DNA of 50,886 bases, taken from contig JACKBM010000050.1 of NCBI GenBank assembly GCA_020634575.1, positions 1 to 50,886 on the forward strand. Reading direction: 5' to 3'. Positions 16,498 to 25,297 of the stretch are shown here, piece after piece. This DNA comes from Ardenticatenales bacterium. GTDB lineage: Bacteria; Chloroflexota; Anaerolineae; Promineifilales; Promineifilaceae. Under the pieces are notes generated by a model. It did no database searches, was not told where the DNA came from, and saw only the letters and a list, made by a program, of their open reading frames with translations. How positions within the stretch are numbered: the stretch's first letter is position 1; each line of letters begins with the position of its first letter. Position numbers and translations under genes: made by a program.

Positions 16498-17720
16498 AGG
16501 CGGGAAACGGCTGGCGCCGTTTTTGGGGGAATTCGGCGGCGTTACTGACCGGCCGGTTAACCACCCAGGCGCTCGGTTTCCTCTTCACGCTCTTGCTGGC
16601 CCGCCGGCTGGGCGCAGCCGGCCTGGGCCAGTACAGCTACCTGAGCACCATCCTTTTTGCCGGCAACGTCGCCACGACCTTCGGGTTGGACACGCTGCTC
16701 ATCCGCGCTGCGGCTCAGGGGGGCGCAGACGTGACACCTCTGGCCCGCCAGACGCTCAAGCTGCAGATGCTGCTCGTCCTGCTCTTTGCCGGCCTCATCG
16801 CGCTCGGCCAGCCCCTCCTGCTGAGCCGGACGGCCGCGCCGGCAGCCGCGCTCTGGCTCTATCTGCCGGCACTGCTCCCCCTGGCGCTGGGCACCGTTGG
16901 CAGCGCCCTGCTGCGCGGCTGGGAACGGATGGAGTTCCACCTGCTGTACACGATGGTCGGGCAGCTCGGCCAGCTTCTGGCCGGCGGCCTGCTGCTCATC
17001 CTGCCACCCAGCCTGCCACTACTCATGCTGCTCCTGACGCTGACCCAGACGTTGGCCGCAGTTGCAGCTTACCAGCTCTGCCGGCAGACCCAGCCAGGGT
17101 TTAGCCTGCGCGGTTGGCCGCAGGCGACCGGCCTGTCAACCCTGCTACGGCAGGCGTGGCCCCTGGCAGCGCTGGCGGTTCTGGCTCTGCTCTACCAGCG
17201 GCTGGGCATCCTGACCCTGAGCTGGTACCGGGATGATGCCGCCGTTGGCCAATTCGCTGCGGCTGGCCGGCTGCTGGAAGGGGCCAAACTGCTGCCCTAC
17301 GCCCTCTTCGGCGCCCTCTTTCCCCGGCTGAGCCAGAGCGGCGGCGTCTGGCCACCGGCCTGGCGACGCCTGTTCCGGTTTCTGTTCGCGGGCATGATAG
17401 CGTTGATGGTAGGCTTGATCTGGCTGGGGCCGGCGCTGCTTGAGCTTCTGTTTGGGATGGGGTATGAACCGGCCGGTCCAGCGTTACAAATCCTTGCCCT
17501 CAGTCTCCCCGCCTTCCTCCTGACCCTGCGCCTCTCCTTCACCCTGGTAACGGCCAACCAGGAACGCCGTGCCCTCCTGGCGATGGCGGCCAGCCTGTTC
17601 CTGGCGCTCCTCCTCTTCCTGCCGCTCACAGCGACCCACGGCGTCACCGGCGCCGCCTGGGCCACCACCCTGGCCGAATGGGCCCAGGTCGCCCTGCTCC
17701 TCCTCACCCGCCCCCGCTGA
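16491..17720 (+). CDS. Wzx-like polysaccharide flippase (MATE/MVF superfamily)
   Basis: 409 aa from ATG 16491, which overlaps the end of the upstream methyltransferase gene. The longer frame from 16392 was rejected because it reads antisense-like low-complexity Ala. About 12 hydrophobic helices are visible. The start is typical of O-antigen flippases: GNSAALLTGRLTTQALGFLFTLLLARRLGAAGLGQYSYLSTILF. Such proteins move undecaprenyl- or polyprenyl-linked oligosaccharides across the membrane. The gene is the last of the methyltransferase-methyltransferase-flippase group. Immediately after its stop begins a long G-rich tandem repeat. Confidence 0.87.
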   Translation: MLKAGNGWRRFWGNSAALLTGRLTTQALGFLFTLLLARRLGAAGLGQYSYLSTILFAGNVATTFGLDTLLIRAAAQGGADVTPLARQTLKLQMLLVLLFAGLIALGQPLLLSRTAAPAAALWLYLPALLPLALGTVGSALLRGWERMEFHLLYTMVGQLGQLLAGGLLLILPPSLPLLMLLLTLTQTLAAVAAYQLCRQTQPGFSLRGWPQATGLSTLLRQAWPLAALAVLALLYQRLGILTLSWYRDDAAVGQFAAAGRLLEGAKLLPYALFGALFPRLSQSGGVWPPAWRRLFRFLFAGMIALMVGLIWLGPALLELLFGMGYEPAGPALQILALSLPAFLLTLRLSFTLVTANQERRALLAMAASLFLALLLFLPLTATHGVTGAAWATTLAEWAQVALLLLTRPR

Positions 17721-17730
17721 GGGGTACCCG

Positions 17731-18021
17731 ACCCGTCGGGTGGTGGACCCGTCGGGTGGTGGACCCGTCGGGTGGTGGACCCGTCGGGTTAGTGGGGACC
17801 CGTCGGGTTGGGGGGACCCGTCGGGTTGGGGGGGACCTGCGGTCGGCGGTGGACCTGTCGGGTGGTGGACCCGTCGGGTGGCGGACCCGTCGGGTGGTGG
17901 ACCTGTCAGGGGCTGGCGGACCTGTCGGGGTGGTGGTGACCCGTCGGGTGGCGGACCCGTCGGGTGGCGGACCTGTTGGGGGTGGACCGGTGGGGGACCT
18001 GTCGGTTGGGACCCGTCGGGT
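17731..18021. repeat. G-rich tandem repeat (minisatellite), unit about 16 bp, about 18 units
   Basis: The unit is GGTGGACCCGTCGGGT with variants (GGCGG, TTGGGGGG, ACCTGTCGGG). Starts of the ACC(C/T)GTCGGGT core include 17731, 17747, 17763, 17779, 17798, 17816, 17853, 17869, 17885, 17939, 17955 and 18010, with degenerate units between. Unit period is exactly 16 bp at the left end and 16-19 bp later. CGGGT in one unit can pair with ACCCG in the next across a 5-nt loop, and the plus strand has several runs of 4-7 G. Open frames run through on both strands only because the repeat lacks stops. It fills the 349-nt gap between the flippase and phosphorylase genes. Confidence 0.95.
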
Positions 18022-18069
18022 TGGGGGGAACGGTATAATATGGGGTATGTTATGCCAGGAGCCTGATGG

Positions 18070-18858
18070 ATGATGTCTGAACCCGTTCCTCTCCCCCAAA
18101 CACCGGCAAAATATGCCGAGAAAGCGTTGCTGGAACCGGCGGCGCTGCTGGCCCACCGGCAGCGGCTCGGTCAGGGGCCGCTGGGGCCGGCACCGGCCGG
18201 TCTGTTGCTCGCTTTCCAACCGGATCTGCTCAAACAGTTGGTGCGGAAACAGCGGGGTAAGGCGTTGCCCGGCTTTTTCGGCGAGGCCTACCGGCTGCGG
18301 CGGACTGGTGGCCAGGTGATGGCTATGGGCAACTTTGGCGTGGGGGCGCCGGCTGCGGCCGCCGTGCTGGAGGATGCCATCGCTTTTGGCGTGGGCGCAG
18401 TTGTGGCCATTGGCATCGCCGGGGGGCTGTTGCCGGGTCAGGCGCCGGGCGACCTGCTGTTGATTGACCGGGCCTTGCGCGATGAAGGCACTTCACGCCA
18501 CTATCTGCCGCCGGCCCGCTTCGCCGTAGCCGACCCGGATCTCACCGGCCGGTTAGCCGCCAGCCTGCAACAACAGCAGCTCCCCTTCCAGCAAACCGCC
18601 AGCTGGACCACCGACGCCCCTTACCGCGAAACCCGGCTGGAAGCAGACGAATACGCCCAGGCCGGCTGCGCCGCCGTGGAAATGGAACTGGCGGCCTTGT
18701 TTGCCGTCGGCCAATTCCGGCAGATTCCGGTGGCCGGGCTATTGGTCGTGGCTGACTCGCTACGCGAAGATGGGTGGCAACTCGCGTTCCCCTGGGCGCC
18801 CGTGCTGGACCGGCTGGCGGCGGCTGCCCAGGCAACGCTGGAGCTCTGGCGTGACTAA
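18070..18858 (+). CDS. Nucleoside phosphorylase family protein (uridine phosphorylase-like)
   Basis: 262 aa. ATG codons at 18070 and 18073 are both usable, with AGGAGCCTG just upstream. Motifs of the PNP/UDP phosphorylase superfamily are VMAMGNFGVGAPAAAAVLEDAI, AIGIAGGLLPGQAPGDLLL, RDEGTSRHYLPP, TDAPYRETRLE and AAVEMELAALFAV (substrate ribose Glu-Met-Glu). It should split a nucleoside with phosphate to base plus ribose-1-phosphate, but the exact base is uncertain. A TATAAT box at 18034-18039 lies just after the tandem repeat and may give the promoter, although no good -35 is seen. The downstream glycosyltransferase gene overlaps by 8 nt. Confidence 0.88.
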   Translation: MMSEPVPLPQTPAKYAEKALLEPAALLAHRQRLGQGPLGPAPAGLLLAFQPDLLKQLVRKQRGKALPGFFGEAYRLRRTGGQVMAMGNFGVGAPAAAAVLEDAIAFGVGAVVAIGIAGGLLPGQAPGDLLLIDRALRDEGTSRHYLPPARFAVADPDLTGRLAASLQQQQLPFQQTASWTTDAPYRETRLEADEYAQAGCAAVEMELAALFAVGQFRQIPVAGLLVVADSLREDGWQLAFPWAPVLDRLAAAAQATLELWRD

Positions 18859-19996
18859 TCCGGCCATCGTCGTCATGGCTTATAACCGGCCAGCCGCCGT
18901 GGCCCGGTTACTCCATTCGCTGGCGACCGCCACCATCGCCCCGGATACGCCGCTAATCATCTCGCTGGACAACAGCCCAACTCAGCCAGAGGTACGGCGG
19001 CTGGTCGAAGCGTTTGCCTGGCCGCATGGCCCGAAGCATATCCAGGCCTGGGCAAGGCACCTCGGGCTGGTCGAGCATTACCTGGCCTGCGGCGATCTGA
19101 CGGCAACGTATGGCGCCATCGTCCTCCTGGAAGACGATCTGGTGGTGGCCCGCCCCTTCCAGCAGTTTGCCCGCCAGGCGCTGGCGCGTTATCAGGTAGA
19201 TCCCACCATCGCCGGCATTTCCCTGAACGCACTCTGGTTCAATGGCTATACCCATTACCGTTTCACACCGTTGTTGGATGCCGGCGATACGTTTTTTCTC
19301 CAGGTGCCCTGGTATCAGGGGCAGGTGCTCTGGCCGGAGGCCTGGCAGCCGTTCCGCGCCTGGCTGGCGGCCGGCCACGGCACCATTCAACCGCAGGATC
19401 CGATCCATCCTGTCTTCCAGACCTTTGCTGAAGACGAATGGTTCCCTGCCTATACGAAGTATCTGGCAACGACCGGCCGGTACTTCGTCTTTCCCCGCCA
19501 TTCGTTTTGCACCAACTTCGGCGATGCCGGTACCCATTTCAGCCGGGCAACCCCGTTTTTTCAGGTGCCGTTGCAACAGCACAAAAACGAGTTCGTTCTG
19601 CTGGAGATGGCCGCAAGCATTGCCATCTATGACAGCTTCTTTGAGTTGGCCCCGACAGTGCTGAAGCGGTTGGCGCCGCATCTACAAGAGCTGGATTTGA
19701 CGCTGGATGTTCACGTCACCAAACCCGCTCATCTGCTGCAAACAGAATGGGTTGTCACCTGCCAGCCCGCTCAGCAAACGCTGTATTCGGTCACGCTGCA
19801 GCAACGGCCAATTGAGGCCAATCTGTTTGAGGTGGCGTTGATGCAGATGGGTGCAGGGTTGGCAGTGGCCCGGCAGGAAACGGTGCGGCGGGACCGGTGG
19901 GCGGATTGGCAGCGTACTTACAGGCTGGACAGGTATTATCGGCGCGAGCGACCGGCCGGTCGGCTAGCGCGGCTGCTGGGGCGCTTCTGGCGCTGA
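18851..19996 (+). CDS. Glycosyltransferase (family 2-like)
   Basis: 381 aa from GTG 18851, inside the end of the phosphorylase gene. Earlier starts would place it almost wholly on that gene's codons. The N-terminus is GT-A-like: NPAIVVMAYNRPAAVARLLHSL, PLIISLDNS and the nucleotide-sugar/metal motif VLLEDDLVVARPF. The middle part (WPEAWQPFRAWL, FAEDEWFPAYTKYLATTGRYFVFPRHSFCTNFGDAG) resembles glycosyltransferases acting on surface polymers. The C-terminal 100 residues are not recognised. With the methyltransferase/flippase group just upstream it suggests a surface-glycan locus. Confidence 0.8.
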   Translation: MTNPAIVVMAYNRPAAVARLLHSLATATIAPDTPLIISLDNSPTQPEVRRLVEAFAWPHGPKHIQAWARHLGLVEHYLACGDLTATYGAIVLLEDDLVVARPFQQFARQALARYQVDPTIAGISLNALWFNGYTHYRFTPLLDAGDTFFLQVPWYQGQVLWPEAWQPFRAWLAAGHGTIQPQDPIHPVFQTFAEDEWFPAYTKYLATTGRYFVFPRHSFCTNFGDAGTHFSRATPFFQVPLQQHKNEFVLLEMAASIAIYDSFFELAPTVLKRLAPHLQELDLTLDVHVTKPAHLLQTEWVVTCQPAQQTLYSVTLQQRPIEANLFEVALMQMGAGLAVARQETVRRDRWADWQRTYRLDRYYRRERPAGRLARLLGRFWR

Positions 19997-20009
19997 GTCG
20001 GCCCAGGAG

Positions 20010-22574
20010 CTATTCGCCAGCAGCGGCAAAGGCTTTCTGCAGGGCAGCGGATAGGGTATCCAGGCGCACCGGCTTGCTGACGTAATCGTCCATGCCCGCC
20101 TTCAGGTATCGTTCCCTATCCCCAACCATCGCATTGGCGGTCAGGGCGATGATGTAGGGACGGGTTGTGCCAGGTATTTCCGCGCGGATGATTCGCGTGG
20201 CTTCGACCCCGTCCATTTCCGGCATCTGAACATCCATCAAAATGACATCATAATCACGCCGCCGGACAGCGTCGAGCGCTTCGTGACCGTTGATGACAAG
20301 ATCGGCCTCATAGCCCAACTTGGCCAGGAGACGACTGGCCACCTTCTGGTTGACGACGTTGTCCTCAGCCAACAGAATTCGCGCCGTCCGCAGGGCAGCG
20401 TCATGAGGTTCAGGTTTCCCGCTGTTGCGGCTCTCGCGCTGACGCTGTTTGTTGGCCAGAACGCTTAGAATGGTGCTATGCAGCAGTTTTGGTTTAATGG
20501 GTTTGGTCAGGTAGGCGGCTAACTGGTCATGAGCAGTCGCCGGCAAGCTGTCACCAACAGAGCTCAGCATGACCATTGGCGGCACCGTACCGTCGTTTGC
20601 TACCAGGCGCTGGGCCAACTCCAGGCCATCCATTTCCGGCATATGCATGTCCAGCAGGATCAGGTCACATTCCGGCATCGCCGGCAACTTCGCCAGCGCC
20701 TGAGCGCCTGATTCCGCCTCAACCACCGCCATCCCCCACTGCATCAGCTGGCGACTGATGATTTGCCGATTGGTGGCATTGTCATCCACCACCAACACCT
20801 GACGGTCCTGCAACACGGGCAAATCCCCGTGGCGAAACACTTTCTTCTGGCCCGGCGCCGGCCTGCCGCGCATGGTAAAGCGGAAAGTTGTCCCCTTCCC
20901 CACCGCACTGCTCACGGAAATCTCACCACCCATCAGCTCAATCAGGCGCTTGCTGATGGCCAGGCCAAGACCGGTGCCGCCAAAGCGCCGCGTTGTCGAG
21001 GCATCCACCTGGCTGAATGATTGGAAAAGCCGGTCCATCCGTTCCGGCGGAATGCCAATGCCTGTGTCCACAACTTCAAAAGCGATCAACATCTGCTCAT
21101 TGGGTCCCGACTTAGCGGGCACACGCTTAACGTTAACCAGCACCTCGCCTTCGTTGGTAAATTTGACGGCATTGCTGAGCAGATTCACCATGATCTGGCG
21201 CAGGCGCGTCACATCGCCAACCATTGCCGGCGGCACGGATTCATGCAACCAGTAGGCCAGCTCCAGCCCTTTGGCAGAAGCGGGCGCGGCAATGACGTCC
21301 AGAGCGTCCTCAACGCAGCTGCGCACGTCGAATGGTTGCATCTCCAGTTCCAGCTTGCCCGCCTCAATTTTGGAGAAATCGAGAATATCGTTAATGAGCG
21401 CCAGCAACAGTTCGCCACTCGTCTTAATCGTCTCGCAATAGTCTTGCTGTTCACCATTCAGGGGGGTGTTAAGCAACAAACTCGTCATACCAATAACCCC
21501 GTTTAGCGGGGTTCGGATTTCATGGCTCATGTTGGCCAGAAACTCCGACTTAAGCCGAGATGCCTCAATGGCCTGATCGCGGGCTTCCTGCTGAGCAGCC
21601 TCCATCGCCTTGCGCTCGGAAACATCGGTGACCACAACAATGTGGCCCGATTTTTGCGGGCCAGGCTGGCGCGGCACCAGGCTCAGCATCACATAATGCT
21701 TCTGACCATGGGAGCAGATGAAGCCGGTGTCAAAATTCTGGGTCAGGTCGCCCTCGTTCATCATGTAGATCATCTCGAGGTCGGCCCGATCAGCCGGCGG
21801 CATGAAGTCGAGCAGGGGCTTGCCCCGTGTGGTTGCCAGAGGCAGGTCGACAAGGCGGGCAAACGTCTCATTGCCATACTCAATCCGCCAATGTTCATCG
21901 ACAACGACAAGGCCCTGGCCCATGGTGCTCATGATCCGCTGGGCAAATTTGCGCTCCCTTTCCAGTTCTTCATCCGCCTGAACACGCTGCAAGACGCTGC
22001 CAATGACGATGGCAACTCGTTCGCCAAACTCGCAGGCGACCATGTCAAACTCACAGGGTTCCGCGGCATTAAAGCCCAGCGTAGCCACAACCCGGTCATC
22101 AATAACGATCGGGATGATCAGGATAGAAACAATACCCAATCGGCGCATGGTGCCATGTAAAGGGGCCATCAAGGGATCGGTTTGGGCGTCGGTGATAGCC
22201 AGTACTCGTTTGTGTCTGAGAATATGTTCTGTGGCCAGATTGCCTTCTACAACAAGGGTTTCGCCTTTGGAATTGGGAAAGCCGGGGCGAGCATAGGAGG
22301 CGATAACCGTCCCAATCATCTGCGCCTCATCCAGCATGGCAAAGCCAGAACTGGGCACGTCATAATATTCGGTCATGAGGTAGCAGATTTCATCCAGCAC
22401 TGTGACGAGATCTTGCTTGGAGGTAGAAAGAGCAATGACTCGGCCCAGGATCTGCTCCTGTTCATAGCGACGCAGGAGTTCCTCCCGGGTCAGCTCTCCA
22501 GCGTCAGCAGCGGGACGCATACCGTGCCACATCGTTTTTAGCCGGCCGGTAAATGTTCTCTCAGATTGGGACAC
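20010..22574 (-). CDS. Soluble hybrid sensor histidine kinase (GAF-PAS-HisKA-HATPase-REC-REC)
   Basis: 854 aa without transmembrane segments. Domains: coiled-coil-like N-terminus; GAF about 50-200; PAS about 205-325; HisKA with His351 in FLANMSHEIRTPLNGVIG; HATPase with N box (IMVNLLSNAVKFT, 461-473), G1 (DTGIGIPP) and G2 (GGTGLGLAIS); REC1 with Asp642 in LILLDMHMPEMDG; REC2 with Asp781 in VILMDVQMPEMDG. Both receivers keep their acidic pairs and Lys. There is no Hpt domain, so phosphoryl transfer to a separate Hpt protein or between the two receivers is expected. The gene converges with the glycosyltransferase, 13 nt apart. No partner regulator is adjacent. Confidence 0.95.
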   Translation of the reverse strand: MSQSERTFTGRLKTMWHGMRPAADAGELTREELLRRYEQEQILGRVIALSTSKQDLVTVLDEICYLMTEYYDVPSSGFAMLDEAQMIGTVIASYARPGFPNSKGETLVVEGNLATEHILRHKRVLAITDAQTDPLMAPLHGTMRRLGIVSILIIPIVIDDRVVATLGFNAAEPCEFDMVACEFGERVAIVIGSVLQRVQADEELERERKFAQRIMSTMGQGLVVVDEHWRIEYGNETFARLVDLPLATTRGKPLLDFMPPADRADLEMIYMMNEGDLTQNFDTGFICSHGQKHYVMLSLVPRQPGPQKSGHIVVVTDVSERKAMEAAQQEARDQAIEASRLKSEFLANMSHEIRTPLNGVIGMTSLLLNTPLNGEQQDYCETIKTSGELLLALINDILDFSKIEAGKLELEMQPFDVRSCVEDALDVIAAPASAKGLELAYWLHESVPPAMVGDVTRLRQIMVNLLSNAVKFTNEGEVLVNVKRVPAKSGPNEQMLIAFEVVDTGIGIPPERMDRLFQSFSQVDASTTRRFGGTGLGLAISKRLIELMGGEISVSSAVGKGTTFRFTMRGRPAPGQKKVFRHGDLPVLQDRQVLVVDDNATNRQIISRQLMQWGMAVVEAESGAQALAKLPAMPECDLILLDMHMPEMDGLELAQRLVANDGTVPPMVMLSSVGDSLPATAHDQLAAYLTKPIKPKLLHSTILSVLANKQRQRESRNSGKPEPHDAALRTARILLAEDNVVNQKVASRLLAKLGYEADLVINGHEALDAVRRRDYDVILMDVQMPEMDGVEATRIIRAEIPGTTRPYIIALTANAMVGDRERYLKAGMDDYVSKPVRLDTLSAALQKAFAAAGE

Positions 22575-22775
22575 ATTGTTTCCTGGGCGGGAAGTTCCCT
22601 AGAATATTCCTGATTGCCAATACAATGGATGTTGGTTATCAGCTAATAAATATATGCTTAAAATAGTCTATCACAGGACTAATCCTGGGAATTTAGTACA
22701 TTTGTCCATTCGCGTGACGTCTATGAGACACCGGCCGGTTCCCGCTGATCCACCCCGGCCGTAAGAGGTATCCCC

Positions 22776-23984
22776 ATGAGCCCCAAATGGCGCACCGTCC
22801 TGACCCTGGCTCTGGCCGAATTTCTGGGCATGGCCCTCTGGTTTTCCGCCTCTGCAGTGACCCCAGCCCTGCGCGCGGCCTGGCAGCTGAATGATGGCCA
22901 GACGGCCTGGCTGACCATGTCTGTCCAGATCGGCTTCGTCGTGGGCGCCCTGACCAGCGCCTTTCTCAACCTGGCTGACATCTACCCGCCCCGCTACGTT
23001 TTTGCCGGCGGCGCCCTGCTGGGCGCGTTGGCCAATGGGTTGATCCCGCTGCTGGCTGATTCGCTCGGGCCGGCCCTTTTGCTGCGCTTCATCACCGGCA
23101 TCGCGCTGGCTGCCGTTTATCCGGTTGGCATGAAAATCCTGGCCACCTGGATGAAGGAGGACCGCGGCCTCGGGCTTGGTCTGCTCATCGGCGCTTTGAC
23201 GCTGGGCTCGGCCTCGCCGCACCTGATCCGCGCCCTGGGCGGTATCAGCAGTTGGCACGCTGTTCTCTACGTCGCTTCCTTGCTCTCTGTATTCAGCGCG
23301 CTGCTCGGCTACCTCAGCGGTCATTTGGGCCCATTTCAGGCGCAAACACCGCCATTCAACTGGCGTTATAGCCTGGATGCCTTACGCGATCGGGGCGTGC
23401 GCCTGGCAAACTTTGGCTACCTGGGCCACATGTGGGAGCTGTACGCGGTCTGGACCTGGATCCCGCTGTTTCTACTGGAGTCGTTTCAGCAGAGCGGTGC
23501 GACCGATTTTGAAAGGCGGGCGGCCATTGTCGCCTTTTTTGTCATTGGCGCGGGCGGCCTGGGCAGCCTGCTGTTTGGCCGACTGGCGGACCGTTGGGGC
23601 CGCACCCGCACCACCATCCTGAGTATGAGCATCAGCGGCAGTTGTGCCCTGCTGGTTGGGTTTTTCTTCGGAGCAGCCCCCTGGTTGGTGACCCTGGTAG
23701 CGCTCATCTGGGGCTTCACCATCGTGGCCGACTCAGCCCAATTCTCCACGGCGGTCAGCGAGCTGTCGCAACGCGAGTACATGGGCACGGCCCTGACCAT
23801 CCAGACCAGCCTCGGTTTCCTGTTAACCATGGTCTCGATCCGGCTAATCCCGCTTTTGGTTGAGTGGGTTGGCTGGCAATGGGCCTTCACCGCCCTGGTC
23901 ATTGGCCCGCTCTTTGGCAGCTTCGCCATGTGGCAACTCCAGAAATCGCCCGCGGCCGCCAAATTGGCCGGCGGGCGCGGTTAA
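22776..23984 (+). CDS. MFS transporter
   Basis: 402 aa with about 12 predicted membrane helices. Family features: the N-terminal helix FLGMALWFSASAVTPALRAAW; the loop 2-3 region LADIYPPRYVFAGG, a degenerate form of the G-x3-D-x-x-G-R motif; a second-half copy LLFGRLADRWGRTRTT, which keeps the GRLADRWGRR-type motif; and QREYMGTALTIQTSLGF. The substrate is not readable, though the pattern resembles nitrate/cyanate-type or putative drug exporters. It is divergent from the hybrid histidine kinase (201 nt apart). A strong inverted repeat follows the gene and probably ends transcription. Confidence 0.88.
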   Translation: MSPKWRTVLTLALAEFLGMALWFSASAVTPALRAAWQLNDGQTAWLTMSVQIGFVVGALTSAFLNLADIYPPRYVFAGGALLGALANGLIPLLADSLGPALLLRFITGIALAAVYPVGMKILATWMKEDRGLGLGLLIGALTLGSASPHLIRALGGISSWHAVLYVASLLSVFSALLGYLSGHLGPFQAQTPPFNWRYSLDALRDRGVRLANFGYLGHMWELYAVWTWIPLFLLESFQQSGATDFERRAAIVAFFVIGAGGLGSLLFGRLADRWGRTRTTILSMSISGSCALLVGFFFGAAPWLVTLVALIWGFTIVADSAQFSTAVSELSQREYMGTALTIQTSLGFLLTMVSIRLIPLLVEWVGWQWAFTALVIGPLFGSFAMWQLQKSPAAAKLAGGRG

Positions 23985-24006
23985 TGCCAGCGACTGGCCA
24001 CCCTCA

Positions 24007-24050
24007 GCTTAAAAAATCGGCCGCCGCAGCCTGTAACCGATTTTTTAAGC
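24007..24050. terminator. Bidirectional hairpin terminator after the MFS gene
   Basis: GCTTAAAAAATCGG (24007-24020) and CCGATTTTTTAAGC (24037-24050) form a perfect 14-bp stem around a 16-nt loop. The A6/T6 tracts lie in the stem itself, so the T-run follows a short GC block. It sits 22 nt after the MFS stop. Confidence 0.6.
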
Positions 24051-24058
24051 CGCCGTCA

Positions 24059-24087
24059 TTGTATTAGAACATGCGTTCTTGTATACT
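24059..24087 (+). promoter_or_regulatory. Promoter with embedded LexA-type (SOS) box, GAAC-N4-GTTC
   Basis: TTGTAT (24059-24064), a 17-nt spacer and TATACT (24082-24087) make a well-spaced sigma-A-type promoter. Within the spacer, GAACATGCGTTC (24067-24078) matches the GAAC-N4-GTTC consensus known for LexA of Gram-positive bacteria and of Dehalococcoides (Chloroflexota). Its place between -35 and -10 is where a repressor would act. It would control the Asp-box protein gene starting at 24163. Confidence 0.6.
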
Positions 24088-24162
24088 TGTTCCCATTGAG
24101 GTTAACCTGGGCAGCCTGAGTGAGGACGCGGCTACTGCCTGAAGCAGTCTGGAGGAATCCCT

Positions 24163-25242
24163 GTGAGCACAAAAAAGACAGTCCTGGTAATGGTGGGCAC
24201 CCGCAAGGGCGCTTTTATTTATCGTTCCGATGAAGCTCGAACGGAATGGGCGGTCAGCGGCCCCCATTTTCCGGGCTGGTCGGCCCATCATTTGCAATAT
24301 GATGGGCGCAATGGCCGGCTCTTTGCCGTGCTGGATCATATGGTTTACGGCGCCAATCTACACTACTCCGACGACATGGGGGAAAGCTGGCAAATTAGCG
24401 AAGGGTTGCAGCTACCGGATGGCAAGGCGGTGCCGCGGCTGTGGCATGTGCTGCCGGGTCATCCGGACCGGCCGGATACCGTCTGGCTGGGTGGTGACCC
24501 CGGCATCCTCTTCCGCTCCGCTGACAAGGGCGCCAGCTGGCAAATCGTGGACGGCATCTTCGAGCACCCAACCCGGGAGAACTGGATGGCCGGCGCTGGC
24601 GGGATGATGGTCCATACCATCGTCCAGGACCCAACCGAGGCAGACAGGCTGTACGTGGCCATCTCCGCCGCCGGGGTTTTCCGCAGCGATGATGGTGGCG
24701 AGACCTGGCAGCCCAAGAACAGGGGGGTCCTGGCAACCTTCCTGCCGGACAATTACCCTGAGGTTGGCCAATGTTGCCACCACCTGGTCATGAGCCCGAC
24801 GGATCCCGGGCTGCTTTTTCAGCAGAACCATTGCGGCGTATTCCGCAGCAGCAATGGTGGTGACAGCTGGGAAGATATCGGCGAGGGGCTGCCGGCCATC
24901 TTCGGCTTCCCCATCGGCATCAACCAGAGCCAGCCGCAGACCATTTTTGTCATCCCGCAGCAGAGCGATGAATTCCGCTACACGGTCGATGGCAAATTAC
25001 GCGTCTACCGCTCCAAGGACGGCGGTGAAAGCTGGACGGCGCTAACAAATGGTTTGCCCCAGGAAAACGCCTATCAGAACATCTACCGGGAAGCGATGGC
25101 GACTGATGGCTACGAAAACGGCGGTGTCTATTTCGGTACCAGCTCGGGCCAGCTTTACGCCAGCCGGGACAACGGCGACAGTTGGGAGTTGCTCTCCGGC
25201 ACCCTGCCGCCAATTTATGCGGTGGAGACGGCGCTGATTTAG
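24163..25242 (+). CDS. Asp-box (BNR/sortilin-like) beta-propeller protein
   Basis: 359 aa from GTG 24163, with GGAGGA 8 nt upstream. No signal peptide or membrane helix is seen, so it is probably cytosolic. Six Asp-box motifs (S-x-D-x-G-x-x-W) are visible: SDDMGESW, SADKGASW, SDDGGETW, SSNGGDSW, SKDGGESW and SRDNGDSW, spread over the whole length as in a multi-bladed propeller. These are shared by sialidases, VPS10/sortilin domains and plant-type photosystem assembly factors. The catalytic residues of sialidases are not evident, so an enzymatic role is not claimed. The promoter carries a LexA-type box, making DNA-damage control possible. Confidence 0.85.
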   Translation: MSTKKTVLVMVGTRKGAFIYRSDEARTEWAVSGPHFPGWSAHHLQYDGRNGRLFAVLDHMVYGANLHYSDDMGESWQISEGLQLPDGKAVPRLWHVLPGHPDRPDTVWLGGDPGILFRSADKGASWQIVDGIFEHPTRENWMAGAGGMMVHTIVQDPTEADRLYVAISAAGVFRSDDGGETWQPKNRGVLATFLPDNYPEVGQCCHHLVMSPTDPGLLFQQNHCGVFRSSNGGDSWEDIGEGLPAIFGFPIGINQSQPQTIFVIPQQSDEFRYTVDGKLRVYRSKDGGESWTALTNGLPQENAYQNIYREAMATDGYENGGVYFGTSSGQLYASRDNGDSWELLSGTLPPIYAVETALI

Positions 25243-25251
25243 ACAAAAAAA

Positions 25252-25277
25252 GGGCGTCCGGTGGACGCCCTTTTTTT
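25252..25277. terminator. Rho-independent terminator, bidirectional
   Basis: GGGCGTCC (25252-25259), loop GGT, GGACGCCC (25263-25270), then T7 on the plus strand; A7 precedes the stem, so it also works on the minus strand. It lies between the converging Asp-box and HMT-MTHFR genes. Confidence 0.92.
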
Positions 25278-25297
25278 CTGGTAGAAGAACCGGCCGG

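Noticed and set aside
17721..18030. CRISPR array
   Set aside because: Units are adjacent with no unique spacers, and no cas genes are in the window.
17569..18219. Open frames through the tandem repeat on both strands (Gly/Trp/Pro-rich)
   Set aside because: They exist only because a 16-bp unit without stops is open in all frames; they overlap real genes and have no ribosome-binding site.
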